From an uncultured SAR86 cluster bacterium (lineage in GTDB: Bacteria; Pseudomonadota; Gammaproteobacteria; Magnimaribacterales; AG-339-G14), in the NCBI GenBank assembly GCA_902562135.1, contig CACESE010000005.1:1-64000 (forward strand): a stretch of 64,000 nt of DNA. The letters are read 5' to 3'. A program made the position numbers and the translations under genes. The notes beneath the pieces are model-generated. The model did no database searches. It saw only the letters and a program-made list of their open reading frames with translations, and had not been told where the DNA came from. Shown one piece after another: positions 18,189 through 27,227 of the stretch (its first letter is position 1; every line of letters starts with the position of its first letter).

Positions 18189-19069
18189 TGAAAGTTTTAT
18201 TTATTGGCTCAGTACAATTTTCTGAAAAAATGCTTTTAGAGCTTATTAAATTAAATGCAAATATCGTAGGAGTTTGTACCCTTAAAGAATCAGAAGCCAA
18301 CTCCGATCATTTTGACCTAAGTAAAGTTGCAAAAAAATCCGATATACCTTTCAAATATACTCCAGACATAAATTCTGATGATAATAAGTCATGGATAAAA
18401 TCATTAAAACCAGACATAATTTTTTGCTTAGGATGGTCTAAACTTCTCGATAAAAACTTTTTGAAGTTAGCACCGAGAGGGGTTATAGGTTTCCATCCTA
18501 CTGCTCTTCCAAAAAATAGGGGAAGGCATCCAATAATTTGGTCACTGGTCTTGGGTCTAAAGAGCTCTGCATGTACATTTTTTCAAATGGAAGAAGGAGC
18601 CGATACTGGAAATATTCTTTCACAAAAGATTTTTAAGATTTCCGAGAAAGACAATGCTTCTTCCGTCTATCAAAAGGTAGAAAAAATTGCAGTAACACAA
18701 ATTAAAAATCTTTTTCATCAATTAAAGTCAGATAGTGTCCTGCCTATAGCACAAAACCATTCGCAGTCTAATTCTTGGAGGAAACGAAGTAAAGAAGATG
18801 GACGGATAGATTGGAGAATGCCTTCAAAAGGAATATATAACTTAGTTAGAGGGTTGTCACATCCTTATCCAGGAGCACATTTTGAATATAAAGATACGAA
18901 AATAATTTTATGGAGTTGCAAAGTTTTAAGTGACTTTCCTGATAACATAGAGCCTGGAAAAATACTTGGCACTGGTGAGAAGGGTCCAATTATTAAATCC
19001 GGAGATGGAGCATTGGAATTGCTCGATTTTGAACCAAAAATAAATTTTGTATTAGGGGAATATTTATGA
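18188..19069 (+). CDS. Formyltransferase-fold protein, altered catalytic Asn
   Basis: Related to methionyl-tRNA formyltransferase and sugar N-formyltransferases that use N10-formyltetrahydrofolate. The 293 residues include VIGFHPTALPKNRGRHP and EEGADTGNIL. In the family triad Asn-x-His...Asp, His103 and Asp139 are present, but the Asn position is Gly101. The C-terminal half holds an OB-like extension (RSKEDGRIDWR). It overlaps neuC by one base and the PIG-L deacetylase by four. A role on an amino sugar is likely from context: deacetylation followed by formylation, or formyl removal. With Gly in place of Asn, activity may differ from the standard. Confidence 0.75.
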   Translation: MKVLFIGSVQFSEKMLLELIKLNANIVGVCTLKESEANSDHFDLSKVAKKSDIPFKYTPDINSDDNKSWIKSLKPDIIFCLGWSKLLDKNFLKLAPRGVIGFHPTALPKNRGRHPIIWSLVLGLKSSACTFFQMEEGADTGNILSQKIFKISEKDNASSVYQKVEKIAVTQIKNLFHQLKSDSVLPIAQNHSQSNSWRKRSKEDGRIDWRMPSKGIYNLVRGLSHPYPGAHFEYKDTKIILWSCKVLSDFPDNIEPGKILGTGEKGPIIKSGDGALELLDFEPKINFVLGEYL

Positions 19070-19734
19070 AGACTTTAATAGTTGCGCCTCATCCCGACGA
19101 TGAAATATTAGGTTGTGGTGGAACCATTTTGAGAAAAGTTTTTGAAGGCGAAACAGTAGGTTTATTATTCATGACATCCATGATTGAATCAGAGGGGTGG
19201 AGTGAAGCTCAAATTAGTACCCGAATTAAAGAATTGTCTGAGATTCAAAAGAAGCTAAAAATAGATAAAAAAAATTTCTTTGAATTGAACTTACCTGCGG
19301 CCAAATTAGATACTTTGCCTCTTGGCGATATAATTGCAAAAACTTTTAAAGTATTTAAATCATTTCAACCTGATGAGGTCTTTTTGCCTCATCCTGGAGA
19401 CGTTCATAGTGACCATAGAATTTGTTTTGAAGCTTCAATACCTTGTACGAAATGGTTCCGTTTAAATTCGATTAAACGTGTTTACACTTATGAAACTCTA
19501 TCTGAAACAGATGTCTTACCTAATGAATCTAAACTTTTTGTACCAAATACTTTTATTGATATCAGTAATACTTTGAAAGAAAAAATAAAATTGTTAAAAA
19601 TATATAAATCCGAAGTACAAAAATTTCCATTTCCAAGAAGTGAAAAAGCTGTTCAATCTTTAGCAGAATATAGAGGGTCTCAATCCGGATTTTTAGCTGC
19701 TGAAGCTTTCCAATTATTAAAAAGTAAATATTAA
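19066..19734 (+). CDS. PIG-L/LmbE family N-deacetylase
   Basis: Zinc-dependent deacetylase that removes N-acetyl groups from sugars. The 222 residues begin with IVAPHPDDEILGCGGT, the HPDDE zinc and catalytic motif, and carry the second zinc-ligand block HSDHRICFEA. The ATG overlaps the stop of the formyltransferase-like gene (ATGA) and its own stop overlaps the next start by one base. The tight pairing with a formyltransferase-fold protein suggests exchange of N-acetyl for another acyl group on a cluster sugar; that is inference. Confidence 0.88.
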   Translation: MKTLIVAPHPDDEILGCGGTILRKVFEGETVGLLFMTSMIESEGWSEAQISTRIKELSEIQKKLKIDKKNFFELNLPAAKLDTLPLGDIIAKTFKVFKSFQPDEVFLPHPGDVHSDHRICFEASIPCTKWFRLNSIKRVYTYETLSETDVLPNESKLFVPNTFIDISNTLKEKIKLLKIYKSEVQKFPFPRSEKAVQSLAEYRGSQSGFLAAEAFQLLKSKY

Positions 19735-20792
19735 TGACTTTAAAAAATACTTCCAAGGTTTGGAAAAAAATAATATTACTAGAAGCCTCATCTATATTAG
19801 ATGCTGCTAAAAACTTAGAAGAAAACGGGGTCCAAATTGTTTTAGTTGTTGATAAAAAAAAATGTTTGGTAGGTACAGTATCGGATGGAGATATCAGAAG
19901 AGGTTTACTAGCAGGTTTAGATCTAAATAGTTCAGTTTTAAAGGTCGTGAATAAGAAGCCAAGAGTAGTTCCTGAAGCAGTTACAAGTGATTTAGCTCTA
20001 GAAATTATGAAGTCGAATAATTTAAGACAAATACCTATTGTAGATAAATCAAATAAAATCAAAGGAATTCATTTGTGGGATGAAATAACTGTAAAGGAGT
20101 CAAGAAGTAATATTATGGTTATTATGGCTGGAGGAAAGGGCATAAGAATGAGGCCCTATACCGAATCTTGTCCTAAGCCTATGTTAGAAGTAGCTAACAA
20201 ACCTATTCTTCAGCATATTATAGAGAAAGCAAAAAATGAGGGTTTTAATAAATTTATTATTTCCGTAAATTATCTCGGTCAGATGATAAAAGATTTTTTT
20301 GGTTCTGGAGAGAAATTTGGAATAGATATCGAATATTTAGACGAGGATTCTCCTTTAGGAACTGCCGGTTCTTTGTCTTTGTTAAAAATAAAAACTAAAG
20401 AGCCTTTTTTAGTTGTTAATGGAGATGTTGTAACAGGAGTTCGTTTTAAAAAAATTTTAAAATTCCATGATACACAAAATGCTCACGCAACTATGGCAGT
20501 AAGTTTACATGAGTGGCAACACCCTTTTGGAGTGGTTCATATGAATGGAATGAACATTACAAAAATTGAAGAAAAGCCTGTTTCTAGAGATTATATTAAT
20601 GCTGGAGTTTATGTTTTATCGCCAGAAGTATTAAAATTATTAAAAAAGAATAAATTTTGTGACATGCCAGAACTTTTTGAGCGCCTAAAAGCTAACAATT
20701 TTTCAACTATTGCCTATCCAGTTCATGAGCAATGGTTAGATGTGGGTAAACCTGATGATTATTACTTAGCAGAAAATTACTTAAAGAAATGA
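19734..20792 (+). CDS. CBS-domain sugar-phosphate nucleotidyltransferase (PtmE-like)
   Basis: Two CBS domains at about residues 8-118 (TVSDGDIRRG, LRQIPIVDK) precede a nucleotidyltransferase domain starting VIMAGGKGIRMRPYTE near residue 126 and containing the PKPMLEV and VNGDVV metal-binding blocks. This architecture matches PtmE of Campylobacter, a glucosamine-1-phosphate guanylyltransferase that starts the GDP-linked legionaminate route. Whether GTP is used here cannot be told by eye. The CBS pair suggests regulation by adenosine nucleotides. It overlaps both neighbours by a few bases. Confidence 0.85.
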   Translation: MTLKNTSKVWKKIILLEASSILDAAKNLEENGVQIVLVVDKKKCLVGTVSDGDIRRGLLAGLDLNSSVLKVVNKKPRVVPEAVTSDLALEIMKSNNLRQIPIVDKSNKIKGIHLWDEITVKESRSNIMVIMAGGKGIRMRPYTESCPKPMLEVANKPILQHIIEKAKNEGFNKFIISVNYLGQMIKDFFGSGEKFGIDIEYLDEDSPLGTAGSLSLLKIKTKEPFLVVNGDVVTGVRFKKILKFHDTQNAHATMAVSLHEWQHPFGVVHMNGMNITKIEEKPVSRDYINAGVYVLSPEVLKLLKKNKFCDMPELFERLKANNFSTIAYPVHEQWLDVGKPDDYYLAENYLKK

Positions 20793-21982
20793 AAAATAAT
20801 AAAAAGATTCCTGTCCTAAGGTGTTGTTCCAAATGTGGCCTTCCAGAAACTTATGAAACGATCGAGTTTGACGAAAAGAATGTTTGCAATATATGTAGAA
20901 GTGCAGAATACAAAAACGAATCTATAGATTGGGTTGAGAGAAAAAAATTATTAGATGCTTTAATTGAGAAACATAGAGGAAAATCAGATTACGATTGCAT
21001 TATTCCTTTTTCGGGAGGGAAAGACAGTACATTTCAATTATTTTACTTAGTTAAAGAATACAATATAAAGCCACTAGTGGTTCGTTTTAATCATGGATTC
21101 ATGAGAGAAACGATTCAGAAGAATAATGAAAGAACTTTCAAAAAACTTGGAGTAGATGTAATAGATTTTACTCCCAATTGGCATACAGTTAAAAAATTAA
21201 TGTTTGAGTCTTTCAATCGAAAAACTGACTTCTGCTGGCATTGTCATACTGGAATTTATTCTTACCCTTTAAGAGTGGCGCTTCTTCATAAAGTTCCTTT
21301 AGTTTTTTGGGGAGAGGCGCAAGCAGATATAACTGGTTACTACGATCACTTGAATGACGAGATTGAATATGAAGATGATAAAAAATTTAATATGTTAAGA
21401 ACCCTAGGAATTACTGCCGAAGACATGCATGGCATGATTGATAGCCCTGAAGATCCTGTCGATTTAAGAGATTTAATTCCATATACATTTCCTCCTGTAA
21501 AAGAATTAATAAAATTAGGTTATTGTTCAGTTCCTTTGGGAAGTTTTATTCCATGGGATTATAAAAAAAATACAGAAATAATTAAGCGTGAATTAGGCTG
21601 GGAAATTGATGAGCTTGAAGGCGTGCCAACTGAAATAAATCCTCATGGTGAAAAAATTGAATGTTTTATGCAGGGCACTAGAGATTATATTAAGTACATT
21701 AAAAGGGGGTATAGTAGGGTTGCTCAAATAAACGCATTTGATGTCAGATCAAATCGTTTATCTACGAGTGAAGCTAAAAAATTAAGTGAAAAGTATGATG
21801 GAAGAAAACCTCCCTCATTAGAAATTTTTCTGGAGTATATGGGATTGTCTGAAGAAGAATTTAATAAAATCGTCAAAGGTATGGCTATACCTCCCTACGA
21901 TCATGATTTTGATGCAAAAGGCGATGCGCCTAGAGTATGGGATTTTGATCAGTGGTATAGAGAAGACAATAGAAAAAAATAA
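20789..21982 (+). CDS. N-acetyl sugar amidotransferase (WbpG/PseA/LegA type)
   Basis: PP-loop ATPase that turns an N-acetyl group into an acetamidino group, using ammonia supplied by HisH and HisF. The 397 residues have a zinc-type pair CCSKC (residues 12-16) and CNIC (33-36) and the PP-loop SGGKDS at 75-80. In Pseudomonas WbpG and Campylobacter PseA the same layout is found next to extra HisH/HisF genes, and here hisH and hisF follow directly with a one-base overlap. The target is likely a nonulosonate or its CMP form, or a uronic acid, which the sequence cannot settle. Confidence 0.9.
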   Translation: MKNNKKIPVLRCCSKCGLPETYETIEFDEKNVCNICRSAEYKNESIDWVERKKLLDALIEKHRGKSDYDCIIPFSGGKDSTFQLFYLVKEYNIKPLVVRFNHGFMRETIQKNNERTFKKLGVDVIDFTPNWHTVKKLMFESFNRKTDFCWHCHTGIYSYPLRVALLHKVPLVFWGEAQADITGYYDHLNDEIEYEDDKKFNMLRTLGITAEDMHGMIDSPEDPVDLRDLIPYTFPPVKELIKLGYCSVPLGSFIPWDYKKNTEIIKRELGWEIDELEGVPTEINPHGEKIECFMQGTRDYIKYIKRGYSRVAQINAFDVRSNRLSTSEAKKLSEKYDGRKPPSLEIFLEYMGLSEEEFNKIVKGMAIPPYDHDFDAKGDAPRVWDFDQWYREDNRKK

Positions 21983-22599
21983 TGATCGGCATAGTAGATT
22001 ATGGGGCTGGAAATTTAGCTTCTGTTCATAATGCCTTTGAAAGAATAGGTGAGCATTCAGAAATATTTGAAGACTCAAAACTAATTGATAAATATGACCG
22101 CATAGTTTTGCCAGGAGTTGGGTCATTTTCTAGAGCTATGCATTTGCTAACATCCAAAGGTTGGAAAGAAGCAATACTCAATCATATAAATGATAAAAAA
22201 CCTTTTCTTGGGATATGTCTTGGCATGCAGATTTTATTTGAATCAGGTGATGAAAAAGGTCCTTGCGAAGGTTTGGGAGTGATTAAAGGAAAAGTTAAGC
22301 TGTTAAATCCTTCTTCATATTTAAAAATTCCTCATGTGGGATGGAACAACCTTTTACCTAGTAAAGAACATCCGGTGATGGAAGGTATAAAAGAAAATAT
22401 TGATTTTTATTTTGTGCATTCTTACAGATGCATACCCGAATCAAAAAAAGTAATCCTTTCTGAGTGTGATTATGGAGGTAAATTTGTATCATCAGTTTCA
22501 AAAGATAATGTCATTGGGATGCAATTTCATCCTGAAAAAAGTCAGCCAGTTGGGTTAAAGATTTTAAAAAATTTTTCAAATTGGGATGGTAAATGTTAA
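21982..22599 (+). CDS. hisH: HisH-type glutamine amidotransferase dedicated to sugar amidination
   Basis: Class I glutaminase that releases ammonia to a HisF partner. The 205 residues start MIGIVDYGAGN and have the catalytic triad Cys79 (GICLGMQ), His183 and Glu185 (FHPEKS). It overlaps the WbpG-type gene by one base and hisF by seven. No other histidine gene lies near, so it is most likely the HisH2 of the amidotransferase system and not part of histidine synthesis. Confidence 0.92.
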   Translation: MIGIVDYGAGNLASVHNAFERIGEHSEIFEDSKLIDKYDRIVLPGVGSFSRAMHLLTSKGWKEAILNHINDKKPFLGICLGMQILFESGDEKGPCEGLGVIKGKVKLLNPSSYLKIPHVGWNNLLPSKEHPVMEGIKENIDFYFVHSYRCIPESKKVILSECDYGGKFVSSVSKDNVIGMQFHPEKSQPVGLKILKNFSNWDGKC

Positions 22600-23354
22600 A
22601 AAAAAGAATAATTCCAGTTTTACTTTTGAAAGATAAAAGAATGGTTAAGGGTAAAAAATTCAAAGATTTTAAAGATACAGGAGAGCCCAAAACAGCCGTA
22701 AGAATATATAGTGCACAGGATGCTGATGAATTAGTGTTTTTGGATATTGATAATAATTCATCTTCATTGGGTAATTTAATAGAAATCGTTAAACAGGCCT
22801 CTGAGGAGTGTTTTATGCCGCTTGCTGCAGGAGGAGGAATTTCTGATATAAATCAAGCAAGAGAATTGTTAAAAGCAGGAGCTGACAAAATAGTTGTCAA
22901 CACTTCATGTGTTAAAAATCCATCGTTAATCAAAGAAATTTCTGAAGAGTTTGGAGAACAATGCGTAATAGGAAGCATAGATTATAAAATTTCAAATAAT
23001 TTAAGAGAGGTCTGGATAAAAAGTGGAAAGCTTAATACTAATTTAGATCCTTTGGAGCATGCAAAAAATTTAATTAAGCTTGGAGCTGGTGAAATTTTAT
23101 TAAATAGTATTGACCGAGATGGAATGATGGAAGGCTATGATCTTGAATACGCGGATAAAGTTTCTAAAGAAATAAACGTTCCTCTCATAGTTTGTGGCGG
23201 AGCAGGAAATTACATGCATCTCGCAGATTTGTTAAATAATACTTCTATATCAGCTGCGGCTTGTGCAAGTTTGTTTCATTTCGGAGATAATAATCCAATT
23301 CGCGCAAGGTCTTATTTAAAAAATCTTGATATTCCAATGAGAATGCTTAAATAA
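22593..23354 (+). CDS. hisF: HisF-like ammonia-channel protein lacking Asp11
   Basis: A 253-residue beta/alpha barrel of the HisF family. It aligns residue for residue at the N-terminus with histidine HisF (KRIIxxL), but the catalytic Asp11 is Leu11 in IIPVLLLKD, while Asp130 remains (GSID). The barrel blocks LVFLDID and AAGGGI are kept. Loss of one of the two catalytic acids argues against cyclase activity in histidine synthesis and for a role as a pure ammonia conduit from HisH to the WbpG-type enzyme. The extra HisF proteins beside WbpG in other bacteria have a similar VLLLK start. Confidence 0.9.
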   Translation: MLKKRIIPVLLLKDKRMVKGKKFKDFKDTGEPKTAVRIYSAQDADELVFLDIDNNSSSLGNLIEIVKQASEECFMPLAAGGGISDINQARELLKAGADKIVVNTSCVKNPSLIKEISEEFGEQCVIGSIDYKISNNLREVWIKSGKLNTNLDPLEHAKNLIKLGAGEILLNSIDRDGMMEGYDLEYADKVSKEINVPLIVCGGAGNYMHLADLLNNTSISAAACASLFHFGDNNPIRARSYLKNLDIPMRMLK

Positions 23355-23356
23355 AA

Positions 23357-24334
23357 ATGAATAGGATTAAAACTTTACATATTTTTGGAGGAGGAGTTTT
23401 TGTAAAAACTGCTGTAAGAAAAGCACATGAAAATGGTTGGAAAGTAGTTTTAAGAACAAGTAAGAGATTTGAAAATGATATAGATGGTTTTAATGACAAA
23501 GCACTAGATGTATTTTGTGGTAACAACATTAATAATTTGATGAAAAAGGGGAGAGTTCCTGAAAATGGTGATATAGGTATTTCTTTTAGCGCTCCTTGGA
23601 TTTTGTCAAAAGACATAATAGATATATTTAAAGGAAGAATTTTCAATTTACATAACCAACCCCTTCCAAAATACAGAGGTGGTGGAGGCGCTTCATGGAA
23701 CATTTTGATGAATGATCGAAAAGGTGGTAGTTGCATTCACCTTTTAACCCCGAAACTTGATGCAGGAAAAATTTTTTCTAAAACATCTTTTCAATTTCCA
23801 AAAAGTTGTAGAACTCCTGAGGATTTCGATAAATTTTCAATTAAAAAAGCGACTAAGATGTTGGATGCATGGCTAGACAATTTTTTTAAGACCGGGCTTC
23901 CAGGTAAAGCTATCTTGAATAGAGATGAAGATTCAGAATATTGGCCAAGATTAAATACAGAAATACATGCATGGATTAATTGGACCTGGCCTATAAGTGA
24001 TATTGAGTCTTTTTGTAACGCTTTTTCTCATCCACACTCTGGAGCTAAGACTGAAATAAACGGTACTGATGTAAGAATCTTTAAAATAAAATCTTTTAAA
24101 AAAAAGAAAAAATTTCATACGTTTCAAACAGGTCTTATTTTCAAGAAATCAAAAAAAAATATATTTATAGCTCATGGAGAAGGTTATCTTGTCCTAGATA
24201 AAGATGACTTATACCCAAAAAGTGTGAAACCTAGATTGGGGGATAGATTTTTTACTTCAAGTAAAAAAATAGAAAATTCTTTTTCTACCAGAATACAATA
24301 CACTCCAGACGGAAAGGTTATTAAAGAGATTTAA
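23357..24334 (+). CDS. Formyltransferase family protein, intact catalytic triad
   Basis: Second formyltransferase-fold protein of the cluster (325 residues). The Asn-x-His pair is Asn97 and His99 in FNLHNQPLPKYRGGG, and Asp135 lies in LDAGKIF, so the N10-formyltetrahydrofolate-dependent triad is complete. The N-terminal nucleotide-binding region is less typical than in methionyl-tRNA formyltransferase, and a sugar amine is the likelier substrate given the context. It begins two bases after hisF. The true product, such as an N-formyl sugar, is not proven. Confidence 0.8.
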   Translation: MNRIKTLHIFGGGVFVKTAVRKAHENGWKVVLRTSKRFENDIDGFNDKALDVFCGNNINNLMKKGRVPENGDIGISFSAPWILSKDIIDIFKGRIFNLHNQPLPKYRGGGGASWNILMNDRKGGSCIHLLTPKLDAGKIFSKTSFQFPKSCRTPEDFDKFSIKKATKMLDAWLDNFFKTGLPGKAILNRDEDSEYWPRLNTEIHAWINWTWPISDIESFCNAFSHPHSGAKTEINGTDVRIFKIKSFKKKKKFHTFQTGLIFKKSKKNIFIAHGEGYLVLDKDDLYPKSVKPRLGDRFFTSSKKIENSFSTRIQYTPDGKVIKEI

Positions 24335-24348
24335 TAATCATCTTTGAA

Positions 24349-25074
24349 ATGATAAAAAAAAATAAAGTTATTGGAATAATTCTGGCAAGAAGTGGCTCTA
24401 AGGGGCTTAAAAATAAAAATTCAAGACCTTTGCTAGGTAAGCCACTTTTGACCTATTCAATTGAAGCAGGGAAAAAATCTAAATATATTGATCATCTTAT
24501 ATTGAGCTCTGATTGCGATATATGCATAGAAATTGCGAAAAATTACAAGGTAGATGTGCCTTTCAAAAGGCCAAAAAAACTTTCTGGCGACACCGTGCCT
24601 TCAGCGGATGTGATAGAACATGCTATCACTTTTCTAAAAAAACAAGATCTTGAATTCGATATTATTGTTCTCATTGAACCGACTTCACCTCTTAGAACTT
24701 CGGAGGACATAGATAATGCTCTTGAAAAAATGATGAAGACAAATTCAACTTCAATCGTCAGTGTCTCAAAAGTAGAAGATCAGCATCCAGATTTTTGTTT
24801 TTTGTTAAAAAATGAGAAGTTAAAAAATTATGCAAAAAGAAATTTTAAGGTCAAAAGAAGACAAGATATAGAAGACATCTTTTTTCTTGAAGGTTCAGTC
24901 TATGCCTCATTCATTGATAGTTTTTTAAAAGAAAAATCTTTTTGTCAATCAGATACTGCAGCCTATATAGTTCCAAAATGGAAATCATTTGAGATTGACG
25001 ATATTTGGGATTTCATTAATATCGAAGCAATAATGAAATTTAATAAAAAAAGTAAAAATGCTAAAAAGAAATAA
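24349..25074 (+). CDS. neuA: CMP-nonulosonate cytidylyltransferase (NeuA/LegF type)
   Basis: Activates a sialic-acid-like sugar with CTP for transfer. The 241 residues begin IILARSGSKGLKNKN, the CTP-binding motif, with LSSDCD and IEPTSPLR blocks in their usual order and EGSVYAS near the C-terminus. The family covers NeuA, LegF and PseF. The gene completes the NeuB-NeuC-NeuA route in this cluster. It overlaps the next gene by 17 bases. Confidence 0.9.
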   Translation: MIKKNKVIGIILARSGSKGLKNKNSRPLLGKPLLTYSIEAGKKSKYIDHLILSSDCDICIEIAKNYKVDVPFKRPKKLSGDTVPSADVIEHAITFLKKQDLEFDIIVLIEPTSPLRTSEDIDNALEKMMKTNSTSIVSVSKVEDQHPDFCFLLKNEKLKNYAKRNFKVKRRQDIEDIFFLEGSVYASFIDSFLKEKSFCQSDTAAYIVPKWKSFEIDDIWDFINIEAIMKFNKKSKNAKKK

Positions 25075-26389
25075 AAATAATAAAGCTTCAGGAAATTCTT
25101 TACATAAAAAAGCAAAGAAATATATCCCAGGCGGAAATTCACTACTTTCAAAACGAAGGGAAATGTTTGCGCCTAATCAATGGCCTGCATATTTTGAAAG
25201 TGCAAAAGGAATTACTGTTAAAGATATTTCTGGAAATCTATTTAGAGACTTTAGTCACTTTGCGGTTGGCACCAACTCTCTAGGTTATGGAAATAGTAAA
25301 GTTGATAAAGCCGTAAAAAATTGTATTGAGAAAGGAAATATGTGTACTCTCAATCCTCCTGAAGAGGTATTTTTAGCTGAAAAATTAGTAAAAATGCATC
25401 CATGGTCATCAATGGCTAGATTTGCCAGAACCGGAGGGGAGGCGAATACAATTGCAGTAAGGATCGCTAGAGCTTTCACAAAAAAAAGTAAGATAGCATT
25501 TTGTGGATACCATGGGTGGCATGACTGGTATCTTTCGGCAAATATTAGAAATAAAAAAAATTTAGATCTTCAGCTTTTATCAGGTTTATCTACCAATGGA
25601 GTTCCAAAAGAACTTGAGTCAACATCCATTCCTTTTTTTGAAGGCGAATTAAATAAACTTGAAGATATTTTGAAACAAAAAGATGTTGCAGCAATTAAAA
25701 TGGAAGTTATGAGATCAAAAAAACCTTCAAAACAATATTTGGAAGATGTTAAATTTCTATCGAAAAAATATAAAAGTCTTTTAATATTTGATGAGTGTAC
25801 TAGTGGGTTTAGAGAAACTTTTGGAGGTCTTCATTTAAAATATGATGTTAACCCTGACTTAATGATTCTTGGAAAGGCTCTGGGTAACGGATACGCAATA
25901 ACTTCAGTTTTAGGAAAAGAGGAGATTATGGAGAAATCTCAATCAACTTTTATAAGTTCAACTTTTTTTACTGAAAGAATTGGGTTTGTAGCTGCTCTAG
26001 CAACTCTTGATGAAATGGAAAGAGTAAAATCTTGGGAAAAAATTAGTTCTATTGGATCGTTTTTTAAAGCTGGTATTTCAAAATTATTCACTTCTTATGG
26101 CTTGAAGTTAGAGTTAAGTGGAATGGACGCTCTTGTGTCTTATAACGTTAACCATAAAGAATCACGAGAAATTAAAACTTTTATCACGCAAGAAATGCTT
26201 AAAAATAATTTTCTTTGTGGAAATTTGTTTTATCCAAGCACTTCACATACGAAAAAGGATATAAAAGATTTTTTTAATTCTCTTGATAAAGTTCTAAGGA
26301 AGCTTAAATTAATCTTAGATAAAAATGAAAAGGTTAAGGATCATCTCAAGGGCCCTGTTTCTCATAATTCTTTTGAAAGATTGAATTAA
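25058..26389 (+). CDS. Class III aminotransferase, glutamate-1-semialdehyde aminomutase-like
   Basis: PLP enzyme of 443 residues. The N-terminus resembles HemL (YIPGGNS), the PLP lysine is residue 273 in LGKALGNG, and DECTSGFRE holds the cofactor-ring Asp. Its place between the CMP-transferase and an SDR suggests that it modifies a sugar or makes an amino substituent, not that it makes tetrapyrroles. The exact substrate is unknown. No truncation is evident. Confidence 0.82.
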   Translation: MLKRNKNNKASGNSLHKKAKKYIPGGNSLLSKRREMFAPNQWPAYFESAKGITVKDISGNLFRDFSHFAVGTNSLGYGNSKVDKAVKNCIEKGNMCTLNPPEEVFLAEKLVKMHPWSSMARFARTGGEANTIAVRIARAFTKKSKIAFCGYHGWHDWYLSANIRNKKNLDLQLLSGLSTNGVPKELESTSIPFFEGELNKLEDILKQKDVAAIKMEVMRSKKPSKQYLEDVKFLSKKYKSLLIFDECTSGFRETFGGLHLKYDVNPDLMILGKALGNGYAITSVLGKEEIMEKSQSTFISSTFFTERIGFVAALATLDEMERVKSWEKISSIGSFFKAGISKLFTSYGLKLELSGMDALVSYNVNHKESREIKTFITQEMLKNNFLCGNLFYPSTSHTKKDIKDFFNSLDKVLRKLKLILDKNEKVKDHLKGPVSHNSFERLN

Positions 26390-26406
26390 TCCGGAAAAGA
26401 TAATAA

Positions 26407-27207
26407 ATGACTACGTTTAATAAACTACTAGATATGAAAGGAAGGCTTTGTTTAATTACAGGAGCATCCGGAAGTATTGGATCAGTTCTTTCAGAAACAA
26501 TGAGTGAGCTTGGTGCTGACTTAATAATTGTGGACAAAGATTTAGGAAAATTAAACAAATTGAAAAAAACTTTAGAAAAGAAATGGGAAAATAATATTTA
26601 CTCTTACGAATGTGACATTGAATATGAGACTGAAAGAAAAAAATTATTTAGAAAAATTAATGCTAAGTTTTCAAATTTGAACTGCTTAGTTAATAATGCT
26701 GCTTTTATAGGTTCATCGAAATTGAAAGGGTGGAATGAACCATTAGAAAAGCAATCTTTGGAAACATGGAGAAGAGCCTTTGAAGTAAATTTAACTGCCG
26801 CTTTTCATTTTTGCCAATTATTTTTTCCTTTATTAAAGATCAGTAAGGGGTCGAATATCATAAACATCTCCTCAATTTATGGTGAGTATGCGCCTGATTG
26901 GTCAATATATGAAAATACTTCAATAAATAATCCTGCTGCCTATTCAGTTTCAAAAGCAGGCTTAAATCATTTAACGAAATATCTTGCTTCGTATTTTGCG
27001 CCGAATGTAAGAGTCAACACAATATCTCCAGGCGGAATGAAAAGAAATCAAGACAAACAATTTGTCAAAAAGTATAAAAATAAAACTTTGTTAAAAAGAA
27101 TGTCCAAAGAAGATGACTTAAGGGGCGCATTAGCTTATTTAGCAACTGATCTCTCTGAATACGTGACAGGACAAAACCTTAGAGTTGATGGGGGTTGGGG
27201 AATTTAA
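26407..27207 (+). CDS. Short-chain dehydrogenase/reductase (PtmA-like)
   Basis: NAD(P)-dependent oxidoreductase of 266 residues. It has the cofactor motif TGASGSIGS near residues 19-27, NNAAF, the catalytic Ser in NISSIYGEY and Tyr-x3-Lys in YSVSK; the tail DGGWGI is classical for SDRs. Flagellin-glycosylation clusters with legionaminate genes carry a similar SDR called PtmA. Function on a sugar intermediate is inferred from position only. Confidence 0.85.
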   Translation: MTTFNKLLDMKGRLCLITGASGSIGSVLSETMSELGADLIIVDKDLGKLNKLKKTLEKKWENNIYSYECDIEYETERKKLFRKINAKFSNLNCLVNNAAFIGSSKLKGWNEPLEKQSLETWRRAFEVNLTAAFHFCQLFFPLLKISKGSNIINISSIYGEYAPDWSIYENTSINNPAAYSVSKAGLNHLTKYLASYFAPNVRVNTISPGGMKRNQDKQFVKKYKNKTLLKRMSKEDDLRGALAYLATDLSEYVTGQNLRVDGGWGI

Positions 27208-27227
27208 ATTTCACAAAGGGAATTTTT

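Noticed and set aside
19562-20062. Minus-strand open frame of 166 codons
   Set aside because: It lies opposite the PIG-L and PtmE-like genes, both with clear family motifs; the antisense product shows no recognisable domain.
21982-23354. hisH and hisF as part of histidine synthesis
   Set aside because: They overlap a WbpG-type amidotransferase gene, no other his gene is near, and HisF lacks Asp11.
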